Assembly: GCA_031552825.1 (NCBI GenBank)
Contig: JAVBMD010000015.1
Location: 1-8,358 of the forward strand
DNA length: 8,358 nt
Source of the DNA: WQXF01 sp031552825
Lineage (GTDB): Bacteria; Bacillota; Clostridia; Christensenellales; Aristaeellaceae
Direction: 5' to 3'
Shown here: positions 1 through 6,712 of the stretch, piece by piece
Numbering within the stretch: the stretch's first letter is position 1
Layout: each line of letters opens with the position of its first letter
The notes under the pieces: generated by a model
What the model was told of the DNA's origin: nothing
The model's database searches: none
Seen by the model: the letters and a program-made list of their open reading frames with translations, nothing else
Translations under genes and position numbers: made by a program

Positions 1-24
1 CTTCGAATGAATGAAGTTGCGCCC

Positions 25-189
25 CGAAGGGTTCAAAAGGGCGGCCGGAAAGCCCTTTTGCCGCCCTTCGCAAAGGGCGGAATCCTTACAAAACCTTGCT
101 TCGAGGCATTTCGCATCTGCGGATGCGACCAGGGCTTTGCGATCGCCCTGGACCTTCGCAGCGCCGCTCGCAAAAGCAAATGCTTTTGC
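25..189. repeat. Cluster of intergenic stem-loops
   Basis: I see no convincing gene here. The open frames through it are biased and low-complexity and have no ribosome binding site. It holds consecutive inverted repeats: CGAAGGG (25-31) with CCCTTCG (64-70), enclosing AAAAGGGC (35-42) with GCCCTTTT (52-59); a competing hairpin CCGCCCTT (61-68) with AAGGGCGG (73-80); CGCATC (112-117) with GATGCG (122-127) around a TGCG loop; CCAGGGC (129-135) with GCCCTGG (145-151); and GCAAAAGC (170-177) with GCTTTTGC (182-189). A terminator follows directly. It could be the 3' UTR of a plus-strand gene left of the window, a structured RNA, or a repeat element. The inverted repeats are seen directly; any role is inference. 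Confidence 0.6.
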
Positions 190-193
190 CCTG

Positions 194-218
194 CCGCCGA
201 ACATTTGGCGGTTTTTTT
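194..218 (+). terminator. Rho-independent terminator, plus strand
   Basis: The stem CCGCC (194-198) pairs with GGCGG (207-211) and is extended by a G-T and an A-T pair, leaving loop ACAT. Seven T residues follow at once (212-218). It would end a transcript coming from the left edge, whose gene is not in the window. Confidence 0.75.
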
Positions 219-235
219 ATTTGGCCGGATCCCAA

Positions 236-261
236 TAAAAAATCCCCCCTGTGGGAGGATA
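236..261 (-). terminator. Rho-independent terminator of the DUF4230 operon
   Basis: On the minus strand an 8-bp stem (260-253 with 249-242, one G-U pair, loop ACA) runs into six T residues (242-237). It lies about 25 bases past the stop codon of the lipoprotein gene, so it most likely ends that operon. It sits tail to tail with the plus-strand terminator at 194-218. Confidence 0.75.
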
Positions 262-285
262 AAAAACGCGAAACGCGGGTGAACG

Positions 286-855
286 CTACTCCACCTCAAC
301 CCATTCTACGGTATAGGGCTTGCCCAAACCGGTTCCGATCTTTTCAATGTATTCTTCGATCACTTTCTTCGCCCGTGTTTGCCCTTGTCGAAGAATCATG
401 CTGTTTTCCCTTGCGGTTTTTTCCATATCGGCCTGCGCGTAGGCGAGGGTATCCGCTCTATTCTTAGCGGTAATGCTTGCGAGCAGCCCTGTTTCGGTGA
501 TCTCCGCGATGGAATGCTCATCAAAATCGATGGCGAGCACCTCGGCTTTGGGGATGGTGACCTTGACGACGCCGTTTTTGTCCGGCTTGGAGACTGTTAC
601 CTTGCTGGCGTCGATGCCGACGGTGACGATGCCCGCATATTCCATCCATATTTTTTTGTAGCCCAAATGGAACAGGCTGTTCTGCCCGTCCATATATTTG
701 GCGACATTGTGATAGTAACACCTTAGCGTCGCCAATTCGCAGATCGTGTGCAATTGGGAAAACGAGTCATTTCTCGCCTTGGTGTTACACCCGGCGGCAA
801 GGAGCATGCTCAAGCATAGCAACAGGCATAAAACCAAGCGCTTTTTGCGGTTCAT
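286..855 (-). CDS. DUF4230-family lipoprotein
   Basis: A 189-residue protein with a lipoprotein signal: basic start (N2-R6), hydrophobic stretch about 7-21 and lipobox LAAGC with the lipidated Cys at 23. It is therefore probably anchored to the outer face of the membrane. The rest resembles DUF4230: a conserved helix near L41-Y54, then W70-x-x-Y73-x-G75 and VGID (79-82), a beta-rich middle, and a charged C-terminal helix (about 150-175) before a short strand with VEWVE. The biochemical function of DUF4230 is unknown. The ATG at 855 follows a GGAGGG site by nine bases. It lies 39 bases after the stop of another DUF4230 gene, so the two are probably co-transcribed, and a terminator follows. Family assignment is by recognition of the pattern, not a search. 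Confidence 0.8.
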   Translation of the reverse strand: MNRKKRLVLCLLLCLSMLLAAGCNTKARNDSFSQLHTICELATLRCYYHNVAKYMDGQNSLFHLGYKKIWMEYAGIVTVGIDASKVTVSKPDKNGVVKVTIPKAEVLAIDFDEHSIAEITETGLLASITAKNRADTLAYAQADMEKTARENSMILRQGQTRAKKVIEEYIEKIGTGLGKPYTVEWVEVE

Positions 856-894
856 TCTGGCAAACCCTCCTCGGTGGCGTGGCGTAGCGCTCTT

Positions 895-1488
895 TTACCA
901 CGTGACGCGGTAAGCGATTTCTTCGGCAAGCGGTCGTATCAGTGCTTCGACGACGGTTTCTAAATTTTCTTCCGCGATCTGAATCAGTTTTTCGGATTTT
1001 TCTGCTTCTTGCAGGGCATCTTCTTTGCAAGCGGCGATGGCGACCTTGAAATCTACGTTGGGGTTTTGCGGAATGAAGTCGATCGAAGCGGGATCGACAA
1101 CCGGCGGCTGCAGGGTGATTGGTGGGAGGATGGGTTTCACGGTCTTTTGCTTATCGTCGAACTCAAATTTGATTTCAGTCATTTGAATGCCGACTTTTAA
1201 CGTGGAATTGTAACTCATCGTATACAGGATCTTCTTCGCGTCGCTGTCATACACGTCGACGATGCCGTTATAGATCAGCTCGGATGTTGACAGTTCGGCC
1301 ACGTCCACGGCATCCAAAAAGCGGGACGAAAAATTATATTCCGGGCGGCTTCCCTTTACGGTCAACAAAACCACCAGCACTAGGAAAATCAGCAACAAGA
1401 AGCCGAGCGATACTTGCATTTTCGTCGCTGACTTTAAAAACCTCACGAATAATGTCATTATAGACTTCCGTTGCGTTTCGTCCGGCAT
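895..1488 (-). CDS. Membrane-anchored DUF4230-family protein
   Basis: A 197-residue protein with a short basic cytoplasmic start, one strong transmembrane helix at about residues 26-44, and an extracytoplasmic domain. This domain has the DUF4230 pattern: L66-S-T-S-E-L-I-Y73-N-G, then YNSTLKVGI (about 93-101) and an alternating beta region, then a long acidic helix near the C-terminus. The frame can be opened at a GTG at 1497. I prefer the ATG at 1488 because GAGGTG (1500-1495) then sits six bases upstream as a ribosome binding site, whereas the GTG lies inside that site. It is paired with a DUF4230 lipoprotein 39 bases downstream, suggesting the two work together at the membrane surface, perhaps as a heteromer. 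That is inference, as the family has no known activity. Confidence 0.82.
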   Translation of the reverse strand: MPDETQRKSIMTLFVRFLKSATKMQVSLGFLLLIFLVLVVLLTVKGSRPEYNFSSRFLDAVDVAELSTSELIYNGIVDVYDSDAKKILYTMSYNSTLKVGIQMTEIKFEFDDKQKTVKPILPPITLQPPVVDPASIDFIPQNPNVDFKVAIAACKEDALQEAEKSEKLIQIAEENLETVVEALIRPLAEEIAYRVTW

Positions 1489-1494
1489 ATTCTG

Positions 1495-1500
1495 CACCTC
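1495..1500 (-). promoter_or_regulatory. Ribosome binding site that decides the DUF4230 start
   Basis: GAGGTG on the minus strand, six bases before the ATG at 1488. It overlaps the alternative GTG start at 1497 and so argues against it. Confidence 0.6.
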
Positions 1501-1549
1501 GCATCTGTTGCATACTGAAAGCGCTGCGGCTCGGCTCGCCGACCCCGGC

Positions 1550-1645
1550 TTAAGTGCGCCTTACGATGGAAACACCGCTCAGCACAATAACCGCCGCGAC
1601 CAGCACGAGCACAGCGATCGCAATCGCCCAAATCAGCTTTTTCAT
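1550..1645 (-). CDS. Possible 31-residue membrane peptide
   Basis: A short frame encoding MKKLIW followed by one hydrophobic segment (about residues 4-25, rich in A, V, L and I) and a basic tail ending SIVRRT. An AAAGG motif lies 11 bases before the ATG, which is a long spacing. It sits between a good promoter (1741-1768) and the DUF4230 genes, with a 61-base gap to the next start, so it would be the first gene of that operon. The composition is what a real small membrane protein would have, with K at one end and RR at the other, but the short length makes chance possible. No family is recognised. Confidence 0.45.
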   Translation of the reverse strand: MKKLIWAIAIAVLVLVAAVIVLSGVSIVRRT

Positions 1646-1740
1646 GATGAGCTCGACCTTTCGTGACTGTTTTGTTTTCGTAATGCCGTCGCGCCGCGCA
1701 GAGGGTCTCTGTACGCTTCCGCATAGCAACATACCCATTA

Positions 1741-1768
1741 ATTGTATCATAGAATCATGAAAAGTCCA
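1741..1768 (-). promoter_or_regulatory. Promoter of the DUF4230 operon
   Basis: On the minus strand, TGGACT (1768-1763) lies 16 bases before TACAAT (1746-1741), and a TG one base ahead of the -10 box makes it an extended -10. Transcription would start near 1734, giving a leader of about 90 bases before the 31-residue peptide. Confidence 0.55.
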
Positions 1769-1866
1769 GCGAAGAACAGCCAAGAAACGACAGAATTCAC
1801 CAATTAAAGAACCACGGAACTGTGGCTTGGGAAAAACATTTCATCGTGTTTTTATTTGTAATTTTA

Positions 1867-1875
1867 TGCTACACT
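1867..1875 (+). promoter_or_regulatory. Possible extended -10 promoter of the RCC1-repeat gene
   Basis: TGCTACACT has the TGn extension and a TACACT -10 box. The -35 position (around 1847-1852, TGTTTT) is poor. The upstream DNA is AT-rich compared with the gene. It would give a leader of about 60 bases before the ATG at 1940. Confidence 0.35.
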
Positions 1876-1926
1876 TGTCCCAGTGAAAAATCCCCAAATA
1901 GATACACCCGACAAAAATCCCCCCAC

Positions 1927-1932
1927 AGGAGG
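1927..1932 (+). promoter_or_regulatory. Ribosome binding site that decides the RCC1-protein start
   Basis: A perfect AGGAGG seven bases before the ATG at 1940. An earlier in-frame ATG at 1883 has no such site, and using it would put 19 polar residues in front of the signal peptide. Confidence 0.85.
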
Positions 1933-1939
1933 ATCGACG

Positions 1940-3877
1940 ATGCGAAACGCAAAGCGAATGCTGGCGCTGGCGCTGCTGTGCGCGCTGTGCGGCGGCGGGA
2001 TGCGCGCCGCGCGCGCCGAAAAACCAAACGCCATCACCGAGGCGCGCCGCGCCGCCGCAAAGGCGGCGGGCAGCTTCTCCGCCGGGGGCGGCCATGCCGT
2101 GATGGTGCGCGAGGACGGCACCTGCGCGGCGATCGGCGACAACAGCTTCGGCCAGTGCGAGGTCGGCGATTGGCGGGATATCGTGCAGGTTTCGGCGGGC
2201 AACACGCACACCGTCGGGCTGCGCGCGGACGGCACGGTGGTGGCCGCCGGCGCCAACGCGCTTTCGGCGCAGGACAAAAAAGCGCCCAACCCCTGCGCGG
2301 TGGGCAGCTGGCGCGACGTGGTGTGGGTGGAGGCGCACGGCGATTCCACCCTCGGCGTGCGCAAAAACGGCAAGGTGGTCGCCGCCGGGCGCGTCAAGCG
2401 GATCGCGCCGGACATCCCCTCGCTGCGCGACGCGGTGCGCGCCTACGTCACCGACAAGGGCGTGTACGCGCTCAAAGAAAACGGCAAGGTGCAGATCGCC
2501 TTCGATAAGGACTTCAACGCCCGCGGCTCGTTCTGGCGCGACCCCACGCGCTGGAGCAAGCTGGTGGACATGATCTCGTGGGGCGACGGCCTGATCGGCC
2601 TGCGCGAGGACGGCAGCATCCTGACCGTGCGGGACGCGGGCATTCTGCAAAGCGACGACCCGCTGCCGTGGCCGCAGGAGCGGATCGTGCGCCTGTGCTA
2701 CGGCGACGGCAAGCGCGTGGCGCTGCTGGCCGACGGCTCGGTCTCGGCCTACACGCGGCGCATCGGCGTGTTCCGGTTCCCGCCCGAATGGCACGACGTT
2801 ATCGCCATCGACGCCAGCGAGGAATTCGTGCTCGGCCTGCGCGCCGACGGGCAGTTCTTGGGCGTTCGGTTCGACGCGCTGATCGCGCGGCTTGCGCCCA
2901 CGCCGCCGCCGCTCAAGGCGCTGCGATTCCTCGTCGAAAAGCCCTCCGGCCTGCTCTACGGCAACCACAGCCGCCCGCTGTATGGCAGCGGCTGCTTCAT
3001 CGGCCTGCGCGAGGACGGCTCGCTCTACACCAACGCCGCCGCCGACGGCGAGGGCGCGCTGGTACACGCGCTGGTGGCCTCGCTGGCCGGGGAGCGGTTT
3101 TCACAGATCATGCAATACCGGGCCGGTTCTTTCTCCTGCCTCTTCGCGCTGCGCGAGGACGGCGCGGTGCGCTGGCTCCGCCCGGGCGGCAACCCCGCCA
3201 CCGGCTGCTGCGCGACGGGCGTGCGCGCCATGGCGCTCCTGCCGAAGGACGGCGGCGATCCGAAGCCGATCGGCCTGCGCGGGCACGGCGAGCTGGTCGA
3301 TCTGGACGCCCGCGCGGCCGAGCCGCCGCCCGGCGCCGCGCGCGGCGAATCCGCCCCCGACGGCGCGGCGGGGCGCGAATGGATCGCCATCGCCGCCACT
3401 TTCGACCTGCTCGCCGGGCTGCGCGAGGGCGGCACGCTGACCGGCAGCATCCTCCGCGCGCGCGAGGGCGACCCCTTCGCCTCGGCCACGCCGGAGCGCC
3501 CGATCAGCGAGATCGTGACCGGCTGGCGCGGCGTCGCCGAGATCACGGCCAGCAACCGCTACCTCGCCGCGCGCTTCGAGAACGGCACCGCGGCCTGCGT
3601 CGGCGGCAGCGAGCAGCACCCGCCGATCGACCTCTCCACATGGCGCGACATCGCGCAACTCGCCGCCGACGACAGCACCATCCTCGGCCTGCGCACCGAC
3701 GGCACCGTGGTCGCCGCCGGATATTTCCCCGCGCAGGGCGAGCTGGCGCGCTGGCAGGGCATCGTGCGCGTTTTTCTGGAGGGCGGCGCCGCGATGGGGC
3801 TGGACGGCGAGGGGAATTGGCACGTGCTGGAGAAGGGGGACTTTGGCGCGCATCGGGTGGAGGGGTGGAGACGGTGA
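1940..3877 (+). CDS. Secreted RCC1-like repeat protein
   Basis: A 645-residue protein with a Sec signal peptide (basic R2-R6, hydrophobic 7-17, likely cleavage after A-R-A at 26). It then consists almost wholly of RCC1-like repeats, each of the form W-R-D-I-x-x-V-x-A followed by GLRxDGTVVAAG. I count about 14 units between residues 44 and 641; the second, third and thirteenth are closest to consensus and the middle ones are degenerate. RCC1 repeats fold as seven-bladed propellers, so 14 units could make two. There is no cell-wall anchor or enzyme motif, so a binding or scaffold role outside the cell is the most that can be inferred. The gene is much richer in GC than its neighbours. Its stop lies 10 bases from that of the convergent gene. 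It is not the eukaryotic Ran exchange factor. Confidence 0.85.
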   Translation: MRNAKRMLALALLCALCGGGMRAARAEKPNAITEARRAAAKAAGSFSAGGGHAVMVREDGTCAAIGDNSFGQCEVGDWRDIVQVSAGNTHTVGLRADGTVVAAGANALSAQDKKAPNPCAVGSWRDVVWVEAHGDSTLGVRKNGKVVAAGRVKRIAPDIPSLRDAVRAYVTDKGVYALKENGKVQIAFDKDFNARGSFWRDPTRWSKLVDMISWGDGLIGLREDGSILTVRDAGILQSDDPLPWPQERIVRLCYGDGKRVALLADGSVSAYTRRIGVFRFPPEWHDVIAIDASEEFVLGLRADGQFLGVRFDALIARLAPTPPPLKALRFLVEKPSGLLYGNHSRPLYGSGCFIGLREDGSLYTNAAADGEGALVHALVASLAGERFSQIMQYRAGSFSCLFALREDGAVRWLRPGGNPATGCCATGVRAMALLPKDGGDPKPIGLRGHGELVDLDARAAEPPPGAARGESAPDGAAGREWIAIAATFDLLAGLREGGTLTGSILRAREGDPFASATPERPISEIVTGWRGVAEITASNRYLAARFENGTAACVGGSEQHPPIDLSTWRDIAQLAADDSTILGLRTDGTVVAAGYFPAQGELARWQGIVRVFLEGGAAMGLDGEGNWHVLEKGDFGAHRVEGWRR

Positions 3878-3887
3878 GGCGCGGGGG

Positions 3888-6377
3888 CTAGGGCTTTGGC
3901 TTGTGAATGGGGCGGCGGTGCCGGAGCGCCGGGTTTTCTCTGTCATTCAGTTTCGCGACCAGCGGCGAAGCGTTTTCCGAGCGGTCAAAGTATTCCAAGG
4001 AAGCATCCATCAGCGCATGCGCGACGACCTTCTGCGGCTCGATGAACTTGCGCTGCATCTCCTGCTTGCCCTGCGAGTTGGTGTCCCAATCGTAAATGGC
4101 CCATATCCGCATCGCTTTGTCGACGCACAGGCCGATATCGGCGGGGAGGAATGGAATCTCATTCTCAAACGCGGCGGCGAACTGGTCGGCGAGATCCACG
4201 CGCAGGCCGTTGAACTCCTCGCCGAATTCCGAGACGAGACAGAACTGAGGCTGCAGCGCGTCCACCAGGCAGATCAGACCGTTGCGCCCCAGATGATCCT
4301 TATAGAAAGCCTTGCCGTTGAGCAGCTGATCCGCGTTCAGCTCGGCCTCGCGCTGCTTGAAGCCGCCGATGTGCGCGAGCAGCAGGATCGGCTTGCCCCG
4401 ATACTGCTCGCCGATGTGGCGATATTCCGCGCCGATGCGCGGGCTGAACCCGGTATCGCCGGTATAGACGAGCACGTACTGCGGCAGCTCGATCACCAGA
4501 CCGATAGCGTCGCGATCCGAGATCAGATCGAAGTGCTTGGCGGGGATGGGGCGGATGTAGATGCCGCTGCCCGGCACGCACTCGATGCGCGCATCGTGCG
4601 CGCGGATGAGGTGGACGCGGTAGGGGACGTCGCCGCGCAGCTCCAGCATCGCGGCGTACTTTTTGAAGGTGCTGGCGGTCAGGTAGATATCGACGACCTT
4701 GCGCTCCGTTTGGCAGCGCTTTTTTCGTTCCTGCCGCATGCTGCTCAGCAAGTCTTCGCGGCTCATCCCGCCCTGCCCGGGGAATTCCTGCTTGAGCGCC
4801 TGCTCGGCGATTTCGTCGCAGATATCCGCCCGGTGATCCTTATTGTAGACGTGCAGCAGGGTGAGGATCGATTCCAAATCGGCGGCGTGGTCGTTGTGGG
4901 CGTGGGTGATAAAGATGGCGCTGAGCTGGTTGAACTTGAAATCGCCATCCTGAAAGTTTTCGATAAAGTTGAGTCCCGGATCGATGGCGACGCCGGACGC
5001 GCCCAGATGCAGATAGTAGCCGCCGCCTTTGCTGGACTGATGGTTGCGGGCGACGATCGGGGTGTAGGAATTCCAGCGCCGCAGCACATAGAACTCCGGG
5101 CCGTCGATCGGCGCGGACTGGCCAAACGCGGTAAACCCCCGAAAGCTCCGCTTGATCTTCTCCATAGCTTTCTCGGTGCGTTTGTGAGCCTCATTATCGT
5201 GCAGCTTGCGAATACGTTCAAAGGAGCGCGCGTAAGCCTTCATTTCCTCCGGATCGCTGAACTCCGTGACGCCGCTATCCTCGTCGGCCTTGAATTGCGT
5301 GACAGCCCAATTCGCGTTTTCCGTCGCGGGATCGGGCTTGTCGCCGTCGGCCTTGCCGGGCGCGGCGGGCTTGGCGGGTCGCTTGGCAGGCTTGGGCGCC
5401 TTCTTCCCCGCCGTTTTCTTTGCCAGCGCTTCGACTCTGTACAGCGCGGCAGCGTCACCCGGCACCTGCTCCAGATAGTCGGCATAGCCTTTGCTAGCCT
5501 CGGATAACTGACCCATTTTTTCGTACAGCAATGCGCGGTTATACATCGCTTTGGAATCGCCTAACTGGATGGCTTGCGCGAAGCAGGCCTGCGCTTCCTC
5601 GTAGCGCTTTAGATTGGCAAGTGCGATGCCCTTACCGTTATAGGCGGCTGCGCATTTGGGATCCAGATCGATAGCCTGATCGAAGCAGGTCAGCGCTTCT
5701 TCACAGCGCTTTAGTTCGTTAAGCGCGCTGCCCTTTCCGTTGTAGGCATAAGCATAATTGGGATCTAGCTTGATTGCCTGATCGTAGCAGGCCAGCGCTT
5801 CCTCGTAGCGCTTTAGGTTGTTAAGCGTGTTGCCCTTATTGTTATAGGCGACTGCGTATTTGGGGTCAAGTTTGATGGCCAGATCGAAGCAGGCCAGCGC
5901 TTCTTCATAGCGCTTTAGTTCGTTAAGCGTGCTGCCCTTATTGTTGTAGGCATAAGCATAATTGGGATCTAGCTCGATGGCCTGATCGTAGCAAGCCAGC
6001 GCTTCCTCATAGCGCTTTAGGCCTTTAAGCGCATTGCCCTTATTGTTATAGACGACTGCGTATTTGGGGTCAAGTTTGATGGCCTGATCGTAGCAGGCCA
6101 GCGCTTCTTCGTAGCGCTTTAGGTTGCTAAGCGCGTTGCCCTTGCCGTTGTAGGCATAAGCATAATTGGGATCCAGCTTGATGGCCAGATCGTAGCAGGC
6201 CAGCGCTTCTTCATAGCGCTTTAGTTCGTTAAGCGCGCTGCCCTTATTGTTGTAAGCGGCTGCGCACTCTGGCTCCAACTCAATTATCTGATCGTAGTAG
6301 AGCAGCGCTTCCTCAAATTGACCCTTTTCGTACAGGGCGTTTCCCTTCTCAAACAATTCCTGCAACTTCTTATCCAT
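3888..6377 (-). CDS. TPR repeat and metallo-beta-lactamase-fold fusion protein
   Basis: An 829-residue protein, apparently cytoplasmic (no signal peptide). Residues 7-276 form eight TPR units (34 residues each, the last slightly short), and 277-310 look like a worn ninth. A Lys/Pro/Ala linker (about 319-350) and a charged helical stretch (about 375-415) lead to a metallo-beta-lactamase domain (about 428-720). This has D466 in IDPG, the HAHNDH metal motif (H492, H494, D496, H497), probable ligand H615, D641 in YTGDTGF and H669 in AHIGG. The ligand set is complete, so a metal-dependent hydrolase is expected; the substrate cannot be told, though nucleic acid or a nucleotide fits the wider family. 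TPRs usually bind partner proteins. GGAGG lies four bases before the ATG. The divergent neighbour carries an AbiJ domain, so a defence link is possible but unproven. Confidence 0.88.
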   Translation of the reverse strand: MDKKLQELFEKGNALYEKGQFEEALLYYDQIIELEPECAAAYNNKGSALNELKRYEEALACYDLAIKLDPNYAYAYNGKGNALSNLKRYEEALACYDQAIKLDPKYAVVYNNKGNALKGLKRYEEALACYDQAIELDPNYAYAYNNKGSTLNELKRYEEALACFDLAIKLDPKYAVAYNNKGNTLNNLKRYEEALACYDQAIKLDPNYAYAYNGKGSALNELKRCEEALTCFDQAIDLDPKCAAAYNGKGIALANLKRYEEAQACFAQAIQLGDSKAMYNRALLYEKMGQLSEASKGYADYLEQVPGDAAALYRVEALAKKTAGKKAPKPAKRPAKPAAPGKADGDKPDPATENANWAVTQFKADEDSGVTEFSDPEEMKAYARSFERIRKLHDNEAHKRTEKAMEKIKRSFRGFTAFGQSAPIDGPEFYVLRRWNSYTPIVARNHQSSKGGGYYLHLGASGVAIDPGLNFIENFQDGDFKFNQLSAIFITHAHNDHAADLESILTLLHVYNKDHRADICDEIAEQALKQEFPGQGGMSREDLLSSMRQERKKRCQTERKVVDIYLTASTFKKYAAMLELRGDVPYRVHLIRAHDARIECVPGSGIYIRPIPAKHFDLISDRDAIGLVIELPQYVLVYTGDTGFSPRIGAEYRHIGEQYRGKPILLLAHIGGFKQREAELNADQLLNGKAFYKDHLGRNGLICLVDALQPQFCLVSEFGEEFNGLRVDLADQFAAAFENEIPFLPADIGLCVDKAMRIWAIYDWDTNSQGKQEMQRKFIEPQKVVAHALMDASLEYFDRSENASPLVAKLNDRENPALRHRRPIHKPKP
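5550..6257. repeat. Tandem 102-bp repeats encoding TPR units
   Basis: Six full 102-bp units (5646-6257), plus a shortened seventh (5550-5645), code for TPR 2 to 8 and are very similar in DNA as well as protein. The last residues of successive units alternate, NYAY, KYAV, NYAY, KYAV, NYAY, KCAA. This points to a 204-bp two-TPR unit that was itself duplicated. Such near-identical DNA is prone to gain or loss of repeats and to assembly collapse. Confidence 0.85.
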
Positions 6378-6413
6378 GCTGCCTCCAGTATATGGATGAA
6401 ATAATACACTTAG

Positions 6414-6442
6414 GATATACCATATTTCGACAGCGATTGCAA
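6414..6442 (-). promoter_or_regulatory. Weak candidate promoter of the TPR-MBL gene
   Basis: On the minus strand, TTGCAA (6442-6437) lies 17 bases before TATATC (6419-6414). Each box matches four of six consensus bases. Other AT-rich placements, such as TATTAT at 6406-6401, lack a -35 box. Confidence 0.3.
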
Positions 6443-6627
6443 TTGCAGTTTGCGGCTAGCCAAGGCAAAGGCAGCCGTATTTTTTGATGCGCGGTGAGGG
6501 CATCCGCGCATCATTGGACTATCACAAAACGGGTTACGTTTCGACAGGGTTACGCGCGATGTTGTTTCTCGCGCAATTATTACACCCGATTTAAGAATCA
6601 AACTGGAGAAAAACGGAAGGAGTTACG

Positions 6628-6669
6628 ATGGCGTGCGTTGAACCATATAGTCAAGTAACCAATAAGTAA
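6628..6669 (+). CDS. Possible 13-residue upstream ORF (leader peptide)
   Basis: ATG to TAA encoding MACVEPYSQVTNK, with an excellent ribosome binding site GGAAGGAG (6615-6622) five bases before the ATG. This site is as good as that of the following gene, whose ATG is 43 bases further on. It has no run of one amino acid typical of classical attenuators. It could be a regulatory leader peptide, the remnant of a longer gene, or chance; the strength of the site is the only support. Confidence 0.35.
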   Translation: MACVEPYSQVTNK

Positions 6670-6712
6670 CGCATGTGCGAACAAAAATACACCCACAAGG
6701 AGCGGCAGTACA

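Larger units (their letters stand above)
6378..6712. other. Divergent intergenic region with palindromes and short repeats
   Basis: This 335-base spacer separates the minus-strand TPR-MBL gene from the plus-strand AbiJ-domain gene and must hold both promoters. It contains a 9-bp inverted repeat GATGCGCGG (6486-6494) with CCGCGCATC (6504-6512), a 6-bp one GCGCGA (6554-6559) with TCGCGC (6569-6574), GGGTTACG twice (6531 and 6547, 16-bp period), and TTTCGACAG twice (6425 and 6539). Neither palindrome has a downstream T tract, so they are not terminators. They could be operator sites or 5'-UTR structure. A 13-codon ORF lies at 6628-6669. Confidence 0.6.

Noticed and set aside
7..299. Short open frames on both strands at the left edge
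   Set aside because: They run through hairpins and a terminator, have no ribosome binding site and encode no recognisable sequence.
1883..1939. An upstream ATG start for the RCC1 protein
   Set aside because: It has no ribosome binding site and would bury the signal peptide; the ATG at 1940 has AGGAGG at the right distance.
1841..3067. A 408-codon minus-strand open frame antisense to the RCC1-repeat gene
   Set aside because: Its Ala/Val/Arg/His-rich composition is typical of the opposite strand of GC-rich genes. The plus-strand frame has a signal peptide, a perfect AGGAGG and regular repeats.
2578..3891. A 437-codon plus-strand frame overlapping the RCC1 gene
   Set aside because: It is Arg-rich, low-complexity and out of frame with the real gene; it is a shadow.
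3843..5507. A 554-codon plus-strand open frame antisense to the TPR-MBL gene
   Set aside because: It is a codon-bias shadow. The minus-strand frame has TPR repeats and a full set of MBL metal ligands, while this frame has no ribosome binding site or domain.
6486..6512. The 9-bp palindrome as a terminator
   Set aside because: The T tract lies before the stem on the plus strand, and an A tract follows it on the minus strand, so neither direction has the needed U run.
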